From Gammaproteobacteria bacterium (GTDB lineage: Bacteria > Pseudomonadota > Gammaproteobacteria > Pseudomonadales > Halieaceae), in assembly GCA_030433415.1 (NCBI GenBank), contig JAUIMF010000023.1, forward strand, positions 1 to 44,143: a stretch of 44,143 bases of DNA. The letters are read 5' to 3'. The notes below the pieces were generated by a model. It was not told where the DNA came from. It saw only the letters and a program-made list of their open reading frames with translations, and ran no database searches. The stretch's first letter is position 1. Each line of letters starts with the position of its first letter. The position numbers were made by a program, and so were the translations under genes. Of the stretch, positions 18,199 to 27,338 are shown in pieces.

Positions 18199-18227
18199 GC
18201 CGGCACCATTGGGTGCCGGCTTTTTTT
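18199..18227 (+). terminator. Strong intrinsic terminator of the secreted-protein gene
   Basis: GCCGGCACC and GGTGCCGGC form a perfect 9-bp stem with an ATTG loop, followed by seven T. An A tract before the stem (18194-18197) can extend the pairing. It begins 22 bases after the stop codon. Confidence 0.95.
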
Positions 18228-18285
18228 ATGCTCCCGTTTTGACGTTCGAACTGTTCGTTTTTACCCGCACCGGATTTTGAAAATC

Positions 18286-19200
18286 ATGTGTTACACCCGT
18301 TTATTCAACGTTCTTATCGCCACCGCCATCGTTTTTATCAACATGGCTTATTCTCGAGCTATGGCGGAAGATTCTGAAGTTATTGCCGCTGATGGTGGCG
18401 TAGTAATAACTCGCGCCGAGTTTGAAGCGGCGATCGCTGATGCCCCCGAGCGCGTGTTGCGTAGGACCGCCAACAACGATGGCGAGCGCTTTGAAATGAT
18501 TAACGGCATGCTGACGGTACGTAAGCTTGCTGCAGAAGCGGATACCCTCACGCCAGAAGACGAGGGATATTGGGAACTCCAGGCTAAACTGCTGAACGTA
18601 AAGCAAGAGTTTATGTTCGCCCGCCACGTGAACGCCATAGAGGTGCGCAATCCTGAACTCCTGGCTCAGGAATACTACCGCACCCAAAAAGACAAATACG
18701 CCACGAAGCCCGAAACGCGAGCGTCGAGCCACATACTTTTGGCATCGCCTCCTGGGCTGGACCGCACCGAGGTGCGTGCCAAGGCTCAGCGGCTACTTGA
18801 TGAACTGCGCGCCGGTGCTGACTGGAACGCCATGGTTCAGGCGGAGTCCGCAGACAAGGGCAGTGCCAAGCGCAATGGTTCTCTCGATCGCTGGATAACG
18901 TTTGGCGAGCCCGGGATTACACCGCCGTATTCTGAAGCGCTGTTTGAGATCGACGAAATCGGCGCATACTCCGAAATCACTGATTCTCAATTTGGGGTTC
19001 ACATCATTCGGCTTGATGGTATTCGCGAGGGTGGATACTACGAGTACGAAGAGGTGCGCCCGAAAATTCTTGCGGATATTCGCAAAGAAATTCAGACACT
19101 GATCACCAACCAGGTCCGCGCTCGTTACTTATTGAGCGAAGATGCCGTCATCAATGGTGAGGCTATGGATGAGATCTTTGCGCCCTACAAGAATCCCTGA
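18286..19200 (+). CDS. Exported parvulin-type peptidyl-prolyl isomerase (PpiC/SurA-like)
   Basis: This 304-residue periplasmic foldase has an N-terminal signal sequence (about 1-27). A SurA-N-like helical region comes next, then one parvulin domain at about 145-248, recognisable from RASSHILLASPP, GADWNAMVQAESAD and FGVHIIRLDGI. The ATG at 18286 is chosen because an earlier in-frame start would lie inside the preceding gene and spoil the signal peptide. A TTGACG sits at 18239-18244 but lacks a convincing -10. It follows the abundant secreted protein and comes 27 bases before the first glycan gene. A chaperone role for that secreted protein is reasonable but unproven. Confidence 0.88.
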   Translation: MCYTRLFNVLIATAIVFINMAYSRAMAEDSEVIAADGGVVITRAEFEAAIADAPERVLRRTANNDGERFEMINGMLTVRKLAAEADTLTPEDEGYWELQAKLLNVKQEFMFARHVNAIEVRNPELLAQEYYRTQKDKYATKPETRASSHILLASPPGLDRTEVRAKAQRLLDELRAGADWNAMVQAESADKGSAKRNGSLDRWITFGEPGITPPYSEALFEIDEIGAYSEITDSQFGVHIIRLDGIREGGYYEYEEVRPKILADIRKEIQTLITNQVRARYLLSEDAVINGEAMDEIFAPYKNP

Positions 19201-19227
19201 TCTACCGCGTCGCGTATTTGATTCCTG

Positions 19228-22200
19228 ATGGAGTCTAAGTATGACTGCCTGCTGATCGTAGGCATGCATCGCTCCGGTACCTCGATGGTAGCGCAGGCTT
19301 GCGCCGCCGCAGGAGTCAACCCCGGGCCTGCAGAAGATCTACTGTCAGCCCAGTCGGATAACCCCGAGGGGTTCTTTGAGCATCGGCGCCTGGTGGAAAT
19401 CAATGACGCCATGCTCGATGCGGCCGGTGCTAGCTGGTTCGCCCCTCCTGCGCACATCGATTTGAAAGATTGCGCGGCTCAACGACAGGAGCTGGTGCGG
19501 GCGCTGTCGTCCACTGAGAGCGTATTCTTTCTGAAAGATCCGCGCCTGTGTTTGACGGCTTCGGCCTGGTCACAAGTCGTGCCGAGGGCATGTTGGCTGT
19601 ATGTCTACCGCTCGCCATTGGCCGTGGCACGCTCCCTTGCACGGCGCAATCATTTTTCGTTGCAACTGGGTCTGCAACTGTGGGAATGGTACAACCGCCG
19701 TGCGCTGGAGTTCCTGCGCGGACATAATTTTGTCGCCGTGTCGTACGACGCGCTCGCCGCGGGCGAGGTCAGCATCGTCGACCTGCTGATCGATCTGCAG
19801 CGCAGTGGTCTGGACTGTGATCCAAGCGCTGCCGCCGACGTGTTCAGGCCATCATTGCAACATTTTGCAGGTGACGATGATGAGGAACTGGTGCTTCTGA
19901 CCGAAGAACAGCGCCAGCTTCATCAAGCCTGCCAGGCCGTCTGCGCCAATGACGGTGAGGTTGTATTGCCTATCGCCGAGGAGCACGTGCTGTTGGCTCG
20001 CCTGCACGACAATGCCACGGCACTGACGCCGCTGGCGCGAACCGTCGAAACCGCCCTGGAGCGCGACGATGCACTGGCGTTAGTCGCTGAGCGCACCCGA
20101 GAGCGTGATAACAGCCTTGGGGCTCTGCAGACTCTGGAGCGGGATCACGAGGCCCTGGTTCAGGCGCATGAGTCCGAAAAAACCAGCCATCAACAGGCTG
20201 CAGCAGTCCTCGCCGATCTGGAGAACGATCACCAGGAACTCGCACGAGCTCACGAAGCCGAAAAAGCCAATCATGCGAAACTGGTAGCGCTGCACGACGA
20301 ATTGCACCGGGAATTTGATGAACGCGGTGAGGCCCTGCGAGATCTGTACGCAGACAGGGACCGGCTGACGGATGAACTGGGCGTCCTCCAGTCCGAGCAT
20401 GCCGCCCTGCAGGACAAAGCGGACTACCTGTTCTTCTCGCTCACTGAGTCCTATCGCTCGCTGCTGTCCTTTGAACTGTCTACCATGGCGCGCTTACAAC
20501 GCCAGCTGCGTCGAATCTACCGTCTGTTGACGGGGCAGCGTGGCCGTAACAGCGCCTATGAAGATGTGTTGGAGCGGGCCCACGAGCATTTCGCTGAGTT
20601 TGAACTGGAACTACCGCGGCGGCAGCCCGGCAAACTCAGTATGGCGGGGGATGTGCTGCGTTATGTCTGGCACAATCCGGCGGGGTCCGCGCGCAGTTTC
20701 AGCTGGACGCGTCTGCGTCGCGCCGCGTCGGTGTTCTTTCGTAGTTCGCCCGCCGATCTGGCGGTGTGGGTAGATGCGCGCTTCCCGGAGCGAAGTGATA
20801 ACGAAAACGCGTTTGACCCCGACGCCCTTGATCCCGCTCTGGATCAGTTGGAGCTTGAATTTGCTCCGGTTGATGCGCCGCGCGTCAGTATCATCATTCC
20901 CGTCTACAACGACTACCGCATGACGGTGAGTTGCCTGGCATCGGTACATCGTTACACCGAGGGCGTCGACTACGAAGTCATCATTGGCGATGATTGCTCG
21001 ACGGATCTCACCACCAGTATTGCAGAGCGCATGCGCGGCGTGATTGTGTCTCGCACGCCAGAAAATCAGCGTTTTTTACGCAACTGCAATCTGGCCGCGT
21101 CCAGGGCCCGGGGCGAGTTCCTGGTGTTTCTTAACAATGACACGCATGTGACCGAGGGCTGGCTCAATCATTTGCTGGCACCTTTCGTGGATATTACCGT
21201 TGGGGTCACCGGACCAAAGCTCCTGTTCGGCGACGGGCGCCTCCAGGAGGCTGGCGGCATTATCTGGCGCGATGCATCGGGATGGAACTTCGGCCGCGCC
21301 GATGACCCCGATAAGCCCGCCTACAACTATCGGCGCGACGTGGACTATGTGTCCGGCGCCTGTCTGGCCATTCGCCGGAGCCTGTGGTCCGAACTCGGTG
21401 GTTTTGACGAGGCCTTTGTCCCGGCGTACTACGAAGATGCGGATATCTGTTTTGCTGCCCGCGCCGCCGGCTATCGGGTGGTCTACGAACCACGCAGCGT
21501 AATCCATCACTTTGAAGGCGTGAGTAACGGAACGGACCTGTCCGCGGGCGTCAAACAGTATCAGGTCGTCAATCAGGCCACGTTCCGCAACAAATGGGCC
21601 GGCGTGCTGGATCGCGAACATTTTCCCAACGCGGAGCGCGTGATTCATGCGCGGGATCGCTCCGCCGGGCGGCGCTGCGTACTGGTGATTGATCATTACG
21701 TGCCCCATCACGATCGGGACGCAGGGGGGCGCTCCACCTTCATGTATCTGAAGCTGCTGGTGGAGCAGGGCTACCGCGTGCAGTTCATGGGCGCCAATTT
21801 CTTTCCCCACCAGCCCTACACGCAAGCCCTGCAGGCCATGGGGATCGAGGTGCTGGTCGGCGAGACTATTGCCCGTCACCTGGACCGCTGGTTGGTGGAG
21901 CATGCCCCGTACATCGACGAGGTTTTTGTGCACCGTCCCCACGTGGCGGAGCAGTTCCTTCCTCACCTGGAACGCATGGACCCAAAGCCAACGATCGGGT
22001 ACGTGGGCCATGATCTGCATTACCTGCGCATCGAGCGCGAAGCCGCCCTGAAGGATGACGATGGCCTGCGACGCGAAGCGGAGCGCTGGCGCAAGCGTGA
22101 ACTGGCGGTCATGGATCGTGTTGACCGGGTCTACTATTTTTCACCGGTCGAGATCGATGAATTAGCCCGGCAGGTACCCTTAGAAAAGCTGCGCCAGATT

Positions 22201-22788
22201 CCCCTCTATGCGATGCGAATCGACGCATTGCCGCACTATGCGCCCAGCCACGTTCAGGACGTACTGTTTGTGGGGGGCTATGGTCATCCCCCCAACGTCG
22301 ATGCGGCGACGTGGCTCGTAGACGAAATTCTGCCGCGTGTGCACGAGACGCTACCCGCCGCTACGCTGCACCTGGTGGGCTCCAATCCACCGGACAGCGT
22401 GCGAGAACTGGCAGGAGACACCGTGACTGTGCATGGCTATGTTACTGACGAAGAACTGGCAGCGCTTTACCGGCGCGTCGGTGCGGCCATTGTGCCTTTG
22501 CGTTACGGCGCCGGCGTCAAAGGCAAGGTGATCGAAGCGATTGCGGCCCACGTACCTCTGGTGACTACAGAGGTTGGCGCCGAGGGCATCCCCGACTGCG
22601 AGGCCGTGATGTGGATTGAGAACACGGCAGAGCATCTGGCGCAGCGCCTGGTGGCAATCCTGTCAGGCGAAGAGGATATCGAGGCGAGGCTGGGGCAGCA
22701 CGAAGACTGGCTGGCGACGCATTTCGATACGCGAAGGGCGGCGGAGGTGCTGGCTCGCGATCTGCCCCCGGCGGTGGCCAGTCGATGA
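19228..22788 (+). CDS. Giant fusion: sulfotransferase domain + coiled coil + GT2 + GT4 glycosyltransferases
   Basis: This 1186-residue cytoplasmic protein joins three enzyme modules. Residues 1 to about 230 are a sulfotransferase-type P-loop domain (GMHRSGTS at 12-19, FLKDPRLCLT), which would use PAPS. A Glu/His/Asp-rich coiled coil spans about 270-400. A GT-A fold GT2 domain starts at about 552 (VSIIIPVYNDYR, DDCSTD at 588-593, NND near 636, YYEDADICFAARAAG near 733). A GT-B fold GT4 domain fills about 810-1180 with GAGVKGKVIEAIAAHVPLV near 1094. The fusion implies successive sugar transfer and sulfation on one glycan. The stop overlaps the next gene (ATGA), so it heads an operon of three. 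Which sugars are moved cannot be predicted. Confidence 0.9.
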   Translation: MESKYDCLLIVGMHRSGTSMVAQACAAAGVNPGPAEDLLSAQSDNPEGFFEHRRLVEINDAMLDAAGASWFAPPAHIDLKDCAAQRQELVRALSSTESVFFLKDPRLCLTASAWSQVVPRACWLYVYRSPLAVARSLARRNHFSLQLGLQLWEWYNRRALEFLRGHNFVAVSYDALAAGEVSIVDLLIDLQRSGLDCDPSAAADVFRPSLQHFAGDDDEELVLLTEEQRQLHQACQAVCANDGEVVLPIAEEHVLLARLHDNATALTPLARTVETALERDDALALVAERTRERDNSLGALQTLERDHEALVQAHESEKTSHQQAAAVLADLENDHQELARAHEAEKANHAKLVALHDELHREFDERGEALRDLYADRDRLTDELGVLQSEHAALQDKADYLFFSLTESYRSLLSFELSTMARLQRQLRRIYRLLTGQRGRNSAYEDVLERAHEHFAEFELELPRRQPGKLSMAGDVLRYVWHNPAGSARSFSWTRLRRAASVFFRSSPADLAVWVDARFPERSDNENAFDPDALDPALDQLELEFAPVDAPRVSIIIPVYNDYRMTVSCLASVHRYTEGVDYEVIIGDDCSTDLTTSIAERMRGVIVSRTPENQRFLRNCNLAASRARGEFLVFLNNDTHVTEGWLNHLLAPFVDITVGVTGPKLLFGDGRLQEAGGIIWRDASGWNFGRADDPDKPAYNYRRDVDYVSGACLAIRRSLWSELGGFDEAFVPAYYEDADICFAARAAGYRVVYEPRSVIHHFEGVSNGTDLSAGVKQYQVVNQATFRNKWAGVLDREHFPNAERVIHARDRSAGRRCVLVIDHYVPHHDRDAGGRSTFMYLKLLVEQGYRVQFMGANFFPHQPYTQALQAMGIEVLVGETIARHLDRWLVEHAPYIDEVFVHRPHVAEQFLPHLERMDPKPTIGYVGHDLHYLRIEREAALKDDDGLRREAERWRKRELAVMDRVDRVYYFSPVEIDELARQVPLEKLRQIPLYAMRIDALPHYAPSHVQDVLFVGGYGHPPNVDAATWLVDEILPRVHETLPAATLHLVGSNPPDSVRELAGDTVTVHGYVTDEELAALYRRVGAAIVPLRYGAGVKGKVIEAIAAHVPLVTTEVGAEGIPDCEAVMWIENTAEHLAQRLVAILSGEEDIEARLGQHEDWLATHFDTRRAAEVLARDLPPAVASR

Positions 22789-23864
22789 TAGAGCGCAACC
22801 GGCAGTACGACAGCGACCCAGCGATGCTCTCGGACTACGATGGCAATCGGCGCAACAACTTCACGTCCCTGCGTATTCTCTTTGCCTGGGCCGTATTGTT
22901 TGGGCACAGTTTTGCGGTCACGGGGCAAAAGGAACTCAACCCCATTCGTCCATTCTTTGAGGGCTCTATCTGGATTGGCGAGATCGCCGTGAGCGGGTTT
23001 TTTGCCATCAGTGGTTATCTGGTGACCGCCAGTTTCGTTCGCCGCGGACTGCTCGACTACACGGTGTCGCGCATGCTGCGAATCTATCCTGCGCTGGTAG
23101 TTTGCGTTTTTCTCAGCGTGTTCGCCCTTGGCCTGGCAATGACCACACTCGGTGGTCAGGAGTACCTCGCCCATCCACAGACCTGGGATTACCTCTGGAA
23201 CAGTACCGCGCTGTTTCGTCCCACCTACCGATTGCCCGGAGTGTTCGAGGGTCTGCCGCGCATGGGGGTCAATGGCTCACTTTGGACGTTGCCGGCAGAA
23301 GTGTCGTGCTACATCGTGCTCGCGCTGATCGGCTTTTTCGGGTTGCTCCGCTCGCGATTTCTCGCGAATGTGGCGATTGTGGCGATACTGCTCTTTGGTC
23401 TGGAGCATTTTTCGCAGTTGCCGATGATCGGGCGTATACATCGCTGGGCGGATCCTGCGCTGTATTTTCTGCTCGGGGTGGCGTTCTTCATCAACCGTGA
23501 ATCCATACCACTGACGGGGCGCCTGGCCGTGCTCTCGGCACTGGTGTTCTACTTTGCGCTCGGCGAGCCATGGTTTGGCAAGGTCGCCCCGATGGCGCTG
23601 GTCTACCTTGTCTTTTTTCTTGCCTATCGCACGCCTTATCTGAATGTGGATGGGCGTATCGGGGATCCTTCCTACGGTATTTATATCTATGCCTGGCCGG
23701 TGCAGCAGACCCTGGTTACGCTTTTTCCCGAGGAGGGACCCTACTTCAATACCGTGGCAGCTACGGTGATCACCGTGACGCTGGCGATGCTTTCGTGGCG
23801 TCTTTTGGAAAAGCCGGCGCTGGGTTTGAAAGGGCGATTTCTCACACATGGAGCAAAACGCTAG
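22785..23864 (+). CDS. Membrane acyltransferase, acyltransferase-3 family
   Basis: This 359-residue integral membrane protein has about ten hydrophobic segments. The first carries the family's catalytic pair, Arg30 and His41 (LRILFAWAVLFGHS), and the region SGFFAISGYLVTASFVRR follows. Members such as OafA or NodX-like proteins move acetyl or other acyl groups onto sugars of surface polysaccharides across the inner membrane. The ATG overlaps the stop of the preceding fusion glycosyltransferase, and the next gene starts immediately after its stop, so all three are co-translated. The acyl donor and acceptor are unknown. Confidence 0.9.
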   Translation: MIERNRQYDSDPAMLSDYDGNRRNNFTSLRILFAWAVLFGHSFAVTGQKELNPIRPFFEGSIWIGEIAVSGFFAISGYLVTASFVRRGLLDYTVSRMLRIYPALVVCVFLSVFALGLAMTTLGGQEYLAHPQTWDYLWNSTALFRPTYRLPGVFEGLPRMGVNGSLWTLPAEVSCYIVLALIGFFGLLRSRFLANVAIVAILLFGLEHFSQLPMIGRIHRWADPALYFLLGVAFFINRESIPLTGRLAVLSALVFYFALGEPWFGKVAPMALVYLVFFLAYRTPYLNVDGRIGDPSYGIYIYAWPVQQTLVTLFPEEGPYFNTVAATVITVTLAMLSWRLLEKPALGLKGRFLTHGAKR

Positions 23865-24644
23865 ATGCATTATCTGATCTCAGGGCTGGCCAAGTCCGGC
23901 ACGACCCGCCTGTTCACCCAGGTGCAGGATGCCTTGTTGGCTCAGGGGCAGACTCCGCAAACCCATTTTGAACCATGGGAAGACGCTGCTCTGGCAGCAA
24001 TTACGAGCCATGAGGGCGTGTCGCTGACCAAAATCCTCATTGGTCAGGTCGCTGCCAACAATCCACATCTGCCGGCCTTTGATCGTCATGTGCTGATTTA
24101 CCGGGATCCCCGGGATCAGTTTCTCAGTACGTTGTTGTACCTGTTCTATGACTTTCAGGAAAAGGGCGATGCAGCAGCTTTCGCCAGCGCCTACGCGGCA
24201 CTCGAGAAGAAAGTGGCCGACCCCGTGGGCGTATCAGCGCTGGATTTGTACGACGAGGTAGCGAAGCTGGCGGGGCGTCCCGGGCGGGTGGTGTTTTCGC
24301 GCCTGCATGAGGTGCAGAGTGCCTTCGTCGAAACGCTGTCGCCTTTTGAACTGTCTTACGAGGCGCTTATTGACGGTGTGGCGACCCAGGAACTCGGGGA
24401 GTACCTGAACCTGGCGCTGCAGAACGATGTAACGGTGGCGTCGGACTACGCGCGGGTATCACGCTCGAAGAGCTACGGCGAATGGAAGCACTGGCTGACC
24501 GCTGAAGACCAGGCCTGGGTCAATGCTCACTGGGGTGAGCACCTGCGAAAACTCGGCTACAGCCTCGATCGGGTGACAGAAACCCCGGTAATCAGCGAGC
24601 GCCTGTCTCTGGATTACGTCGCCCAGTTCCGGCCCGGCGATTGA
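23865..24644 (+). CDS. Sulfotransferase-family protein
   Basis: This 259-residue protein has the 5'-phosphosulfate loop GLAKSGTTRLF near the N-terminus and the 3'-phosphate motif as YRDPRDQFLS at about residue 80, both of which bind PAPS in sulfotransferases. A late segment, SRSKSYGEWKHWL, resembles the C-terminal PAPS-contact region of carbohydrate sulfotransferases. No signal peptide or membrane helix is seen; the action would be cytoplasmic. It is the third gene of the operon beginning with the fusion glycosyltransferase and begins right after the acyltransferase stop. Its stop codon lies within the stem of an intrinsic terminator. Confidence 0.85.
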   Translation: MHYLISGLAKSGTTRLFTQVQDALLAQGQTPQTHFEPWEDAALAAITSHEGVSLTKILIGQVAANNPHLPAFDRHVLIYRDPRDQFLSTLLYLFYDFQEKGDAAAFASAYAALEKKVADPVGVSALDLYDEVAKLAGRPGRVVFSRLHEVQSAFVETLSPFELSYEALIDGVATQELGEYLNLALQNDVTVASDYARVSRSKSYGEWKHWLTAEDQAWVNAHWGEHLRKLGYSLDRVTETPVISERLSLDYVAQFRPGD

Positions 24645-24670
24645 TCCCTCGCTGCCGGATCAATTTTTTT
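24641..24670 (+). terminator. Intrinsic terminator between convergent sulfotransferase genes
   Basis: TTGATCC (24641-24647) and GGATCAA (24657-24663) form a perfect 7-bp stem with a 9-base loop, followed by seven T (24664-24670). The stem contains the stop codon of the plus-strand gene and the stop codon of the minus-strand gene. Only the plus strand has the T run. Confidence 0.88.
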
Positions 24671-25373
24671 GCACGTCGAGCCGCGCTGCACGCGATTCCA
24701 GTGCCTGGCGATAAAGCGCCATGTCTTTTCTGTGATGTTCCTCAATCTGCTGACGCAATTCGCCATCGATGCGTTCCGAAGACTCGCCGCCATCCGGACT
24801 GGTGTTATTGCGGGCTTCCGGCACTGGTTGGCCCAGCAGGTGTTCACTGAAATACCGCAAATCCTCAGAGTAATGCTCGGTGATGCCGATAAAGTCGAAC
24901 CTGTCGATGGGAAAACGCCACAGGAATGCGCTGTAGAGATTGCGTAAGGCCGGCGCAAGGGCAAATGCTTCGAGGGACCAGTTTTCTTCAACGACCTGCC
25001 GGTGCAGGGTCCCGGCGCGGGCGGGGTCATAGGACCGCAGCCAATAGTGGTAGTGCGAGACCAGGCGGTCGACGGGGTTGCGGAACCAGGTGACGTAGCG
25101 CACGGGCGAGCGGCCCCGGATACGTCGATAAGATGCGGGTAGAAAATGCCCGTGGATGCAGTCGGCACTGTCGTCCTGAAGACCAAATACGGCATGTTGC
25201 AAAGCACCCAGCACGACGCGACGCTGTCGTTCGCGTACGCCGCGGTGAAGCGGTCGTTCTTCGTAACGCAACTGCAGTCGTTCGCCGTAGGCGGCGCGCA
25301 GACTGTCCTGGAAGCTCGTGCCCGCCGTTTTGGGCAGGTGCACCGATATCAGTATGGGGCGTGTTGAGCTCAT
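24660..25373 (-). CDS. Sulfotransferase-family protein (Sulfotransfer_2-like)
   Basis: This 237-residue protein has the PAPS loop HLPKTAGTSFQDSL and a 3'-phosphate motif VTWFRNPVDRLVSHYHY at about 93-109, with the usual arrangement of family 2 carbohydrate sulfotransferases. The stretch DCIHGHF before the second motif is also typical. Near the C-terminus is a charged helix (EEHHRKDMALYRQAL) shared in style with two neighbouring sulfotransferases at 26502 and 27335, which suggests common descent. It is transcribed on the minus strand as the second gene after 25381-26355, seven bases downstream. Confidence 0.85.
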   Translation of the reverse strand: MSSTRPILISVHLPKTAGTSFQDSLRAAYGERLQLRYEERPLHRGVRERQRRVVLGALQHAVFGLQDDSADCIHGHFLPASYRRIRGRSPVRYVTWFRNPVDRLVSHYHYWLRSYDPARAGTLHRQVVEENWSLEAFALAPALRNLYSAFLWRFPIDRFDFIGITEHYSEDLRYFSEHLLGQPVPEARNNTSPDGGESSERIDGELRQQIEEHHRKDMALYRQALESRAARLDVQKN

Positions 25374-25380
25374 GGCAGCG

Positions 25381-26355
25381 CTATAGCCTTGCTTCGCGGG
25401 TATCGGCGGGCGTGGGGTAGGCCTCTCGCAGCTGTTGCAACAATGCGTTCATGGCCTGGTAGGTGTCCTCGTCAAGCTCAGGGGCAGCTTGCGCTACGGG
25501 CGTGCGATACTCAAACAACTGAGTTTCACCAAAATACGTTTTAGCGACCCGCGACTCCGGCTCCCGGCAGCGCTGCAGAATGTCATCGGCGATCGCTTCG
25601 GGAACCTGCACCCGGGGCGCCGGAAAGCGCTGGTTCAGTAGAGGCAGCAGAAAATAGACCGCCGCCTGATGGGGGCGCTCACCTTCCGGGAGCATGTTCT
25701 GTCGCCGTTTGAATTCGGTCACCAGGCTGTTGAGCGACGGGTTCTGGTCGCCCTGCGGTTTCTGCAACCCCTGTAGGGTCAGGCCCAGACCCTGCGCACA
25801 AAAATCTTCGACGATACTGGCGGGGTTGTAGCGACGTACGGTGAAGGCGTCGGGGAACACAGTCTGCCAGTCCTGTAGAAACGCATGGTAGTCCAGCCCG
25901 TGTTGAAAAATGTCGGTGTAGTACTCCTCTAGGGTGCCCTGGTAGTTGCTGCCGTGCACGCGCTGGGCGTAGGCCGAGGGCAGATAGTCGAGTTGGTTAC
26001 GCAGGTAGACGATGACGCGCGGCACATACTCCTCAAACGCAGCCGCAACATCGCTGGGGCGGCAGTTCTGGAACGCTTCTGAGCTGATCACGACGCGGGT
26101 CTGGTCTTCGACGTCCACCAGTTCCCGTCGCAACTGACGCAGCGCGCGTATGCGGGTCAGGTCCTGCGTGGGATCCTGCTTCAGTTCCCCGGGAGCAAGC
26201 GCGCGCGAAAACCCGTGATGACCCGCATTCACCCTTCCTGCGTGGGGTACCAGCCAGCCCTTTCCCCGCAGGGCGGCACGGTTGTACCACAAAAAATGCT
26301 GGATCGCCGTGGTACCCGTCTTGTGACGTCCAATATGGAGCAGTATGTTTCTCAT
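25381..26355 (-). CDS. Sulfotransferase-like protein
   Basis: This 324-residue protein begins with the P-loop HIGRHKTGTTAIQHFL, typical of sulfotransferase-like proteins of surface-polysaccharide loci. A second motif VIVYLRNQLDYLPSAYAQRV, near residues 113-132, occupies the place of the 3'-phosphate site. The remainder, including YNPASIVEDFCAQ, follows the same pattern as related predicted sulfotransferases. There is no signal peptide. It is the first gene of a two-gene minus-strand unit. The 146-base region on its upstream side separates it from a divergent plus-strand sulfotransferase gene and shows no convincing promoter by eye. Confidence 0.8.
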   Translation of the reverse strand: MRNILLHIGRHKTGTTAIQHFLWYNRAALRGKGWLVPHAGRVNAGHHGFSRALAPGELKQDPTQDLTRIRALRQLRRELVDVEDQTRVVISSEAFQNCRPSDVAAAFEEYVPRVIVYLRNQLDYLPSAYAQRVHGSNYQGTLEEYYTDIFQHGLDYHAFLQDWQTVFPDAFTVRRYNPASIVEDFCAQGLGLTLQGLQKPQGDQNPSLNSLVTEFKRRQNMLPEGERPHQAAVYFLLPLLNQRFPAPRVQVPEAIADDILQRCREPESRVAKTYFGETQLFEYRTPVAQAAPELDEDTYQAMNALLQQLREAYPTPADTREARL

Positions 26356-26501
26356 TGCCGCGGCTGGTTCGGGTTTGGCCGGTAGCGTAAACTCCTCCGC
26401 CGCCCCGCATCATTCCTCAGGGCCGGTAATCGCGAGGCGAAGCAGGGGAGAGCCGCCGGTTCTTCCGTATTTCTGACTGGTTTCACTGGATAGCTGCAAG
26501 T

Positions 26502-27338
26502 ATGAGGCATGTGATTCTTCATGGACACATTTTTAAGAATGCCGGGACGACCTTTGACTGGTCTCTGGAGCGTTGTTTTGGCGAAGGCTTTGTCGATCAT
26601 CGCGACGACAAGACCATGCGCGAGCGCCGCGCCCGCCATCTTGCCGAGCTGGTGAACGACGCGCCATCACTGCGTGCCCTGTCGAGCCATCACCTGTGTT
26701 TTCCCCGTCCTGATCTTGAGGACGTAACGTTTCACCCGGTGTATTTCCTGCGTCATCCCATAGAGCGTATTGCGTCGGTCTATGCCTTTGAGCGCCGTCA
26801 GGATGCAGGTACTCGAGGCGCCCGGGCGGCCAAGGAAAAGAGTTTCACCGAATACGTGCGCTGGCGATTTCAGGACGATGTGCCCGGCACGATCCGCGAT
26901 TACCAAACCTGTAACATCACCGGCTTTCACGACACCAAGACCAAGCAGGCACCGGTGAACTGGCTGCGTCGAGCCATGAATCATCTGGCGGCCATCGACT
27001 GCGTGGGGGTGGTGGATCGCTACGACGAGAGCATGGTGGTCTTTGAGGAAAAGCTGAGTCCCTGGTTCCCCGATATCGATCTGGCGTATCGCGCCCAGAA
27101 TGTGACGGATCCCAAAAGCGAGGTCACGCTGGAGCAGCGTGTGAGCGACACGCTGGAACGTCTTGGTGAACTCGCGGTCGAGGTGATTCGGATGAACAGC
27201 TACGATCTGGCGCTGTACCGTCAGGCCAACCAGAAGCTGGACGCGGCGCTGGCGGAACTGCCCGATGTGGAGCAGCGTCTGGAGGCGTTCCGCAAGCGTT
27301 GTCGCAAGCTGAAATCGAAACGGCGTCGCCTGTGGTGA
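26502..27338 (+). CDS. Sulfotransferase-like protein, first of a tandem pair
   Basis: This 278-residue protein has the PAPS-loop variant HIFKNAGTTFDWSLERCFG and the second motif FLRHPIERIASVYAFERRQ at about 85-103. The K-N-A-G-T/S-T type loop is seen in family 2 sulfotransferases acting on glycans. The C-terminus is a Lys/Arg-rich helix (RKRCRKLKSKRRRLW). The next gene encodes a close paralogue of the same length, with matching motifs throughout (DHRDD, LRALSSH, YVRWR, RNYQ/RDYQ, VDRYDESM/VHRYDESM, DLAYR). The pair therefore arose by local duplication. The genes overlap by four bases at GTGA. Confidence 0.82.
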   Translation: MRHVILHGHIFKNAGTTFDWSLERCFGEGFVDHRDDKTMRERRARHLAELVNDAPSLRALSSHHLCFPRPDLEDVTFHPVYFLRHPIERIASVYAFERRQDAGTRGARAAKEKSFTEYVRWRFQDDVPGTIRDYQTCNITGFHDTKTKQAPVNWLRRAMNHLAAIDCVGVVDRYDESMVVFEEKLSPWFPDIDLAYRAQNVTDPKSEVTLEQRVSDTLERLGELAVEVIRMNSYDLALYRQANQKLDAALAELPDVEQRLEAFRKRCRKLKSKRRRLW

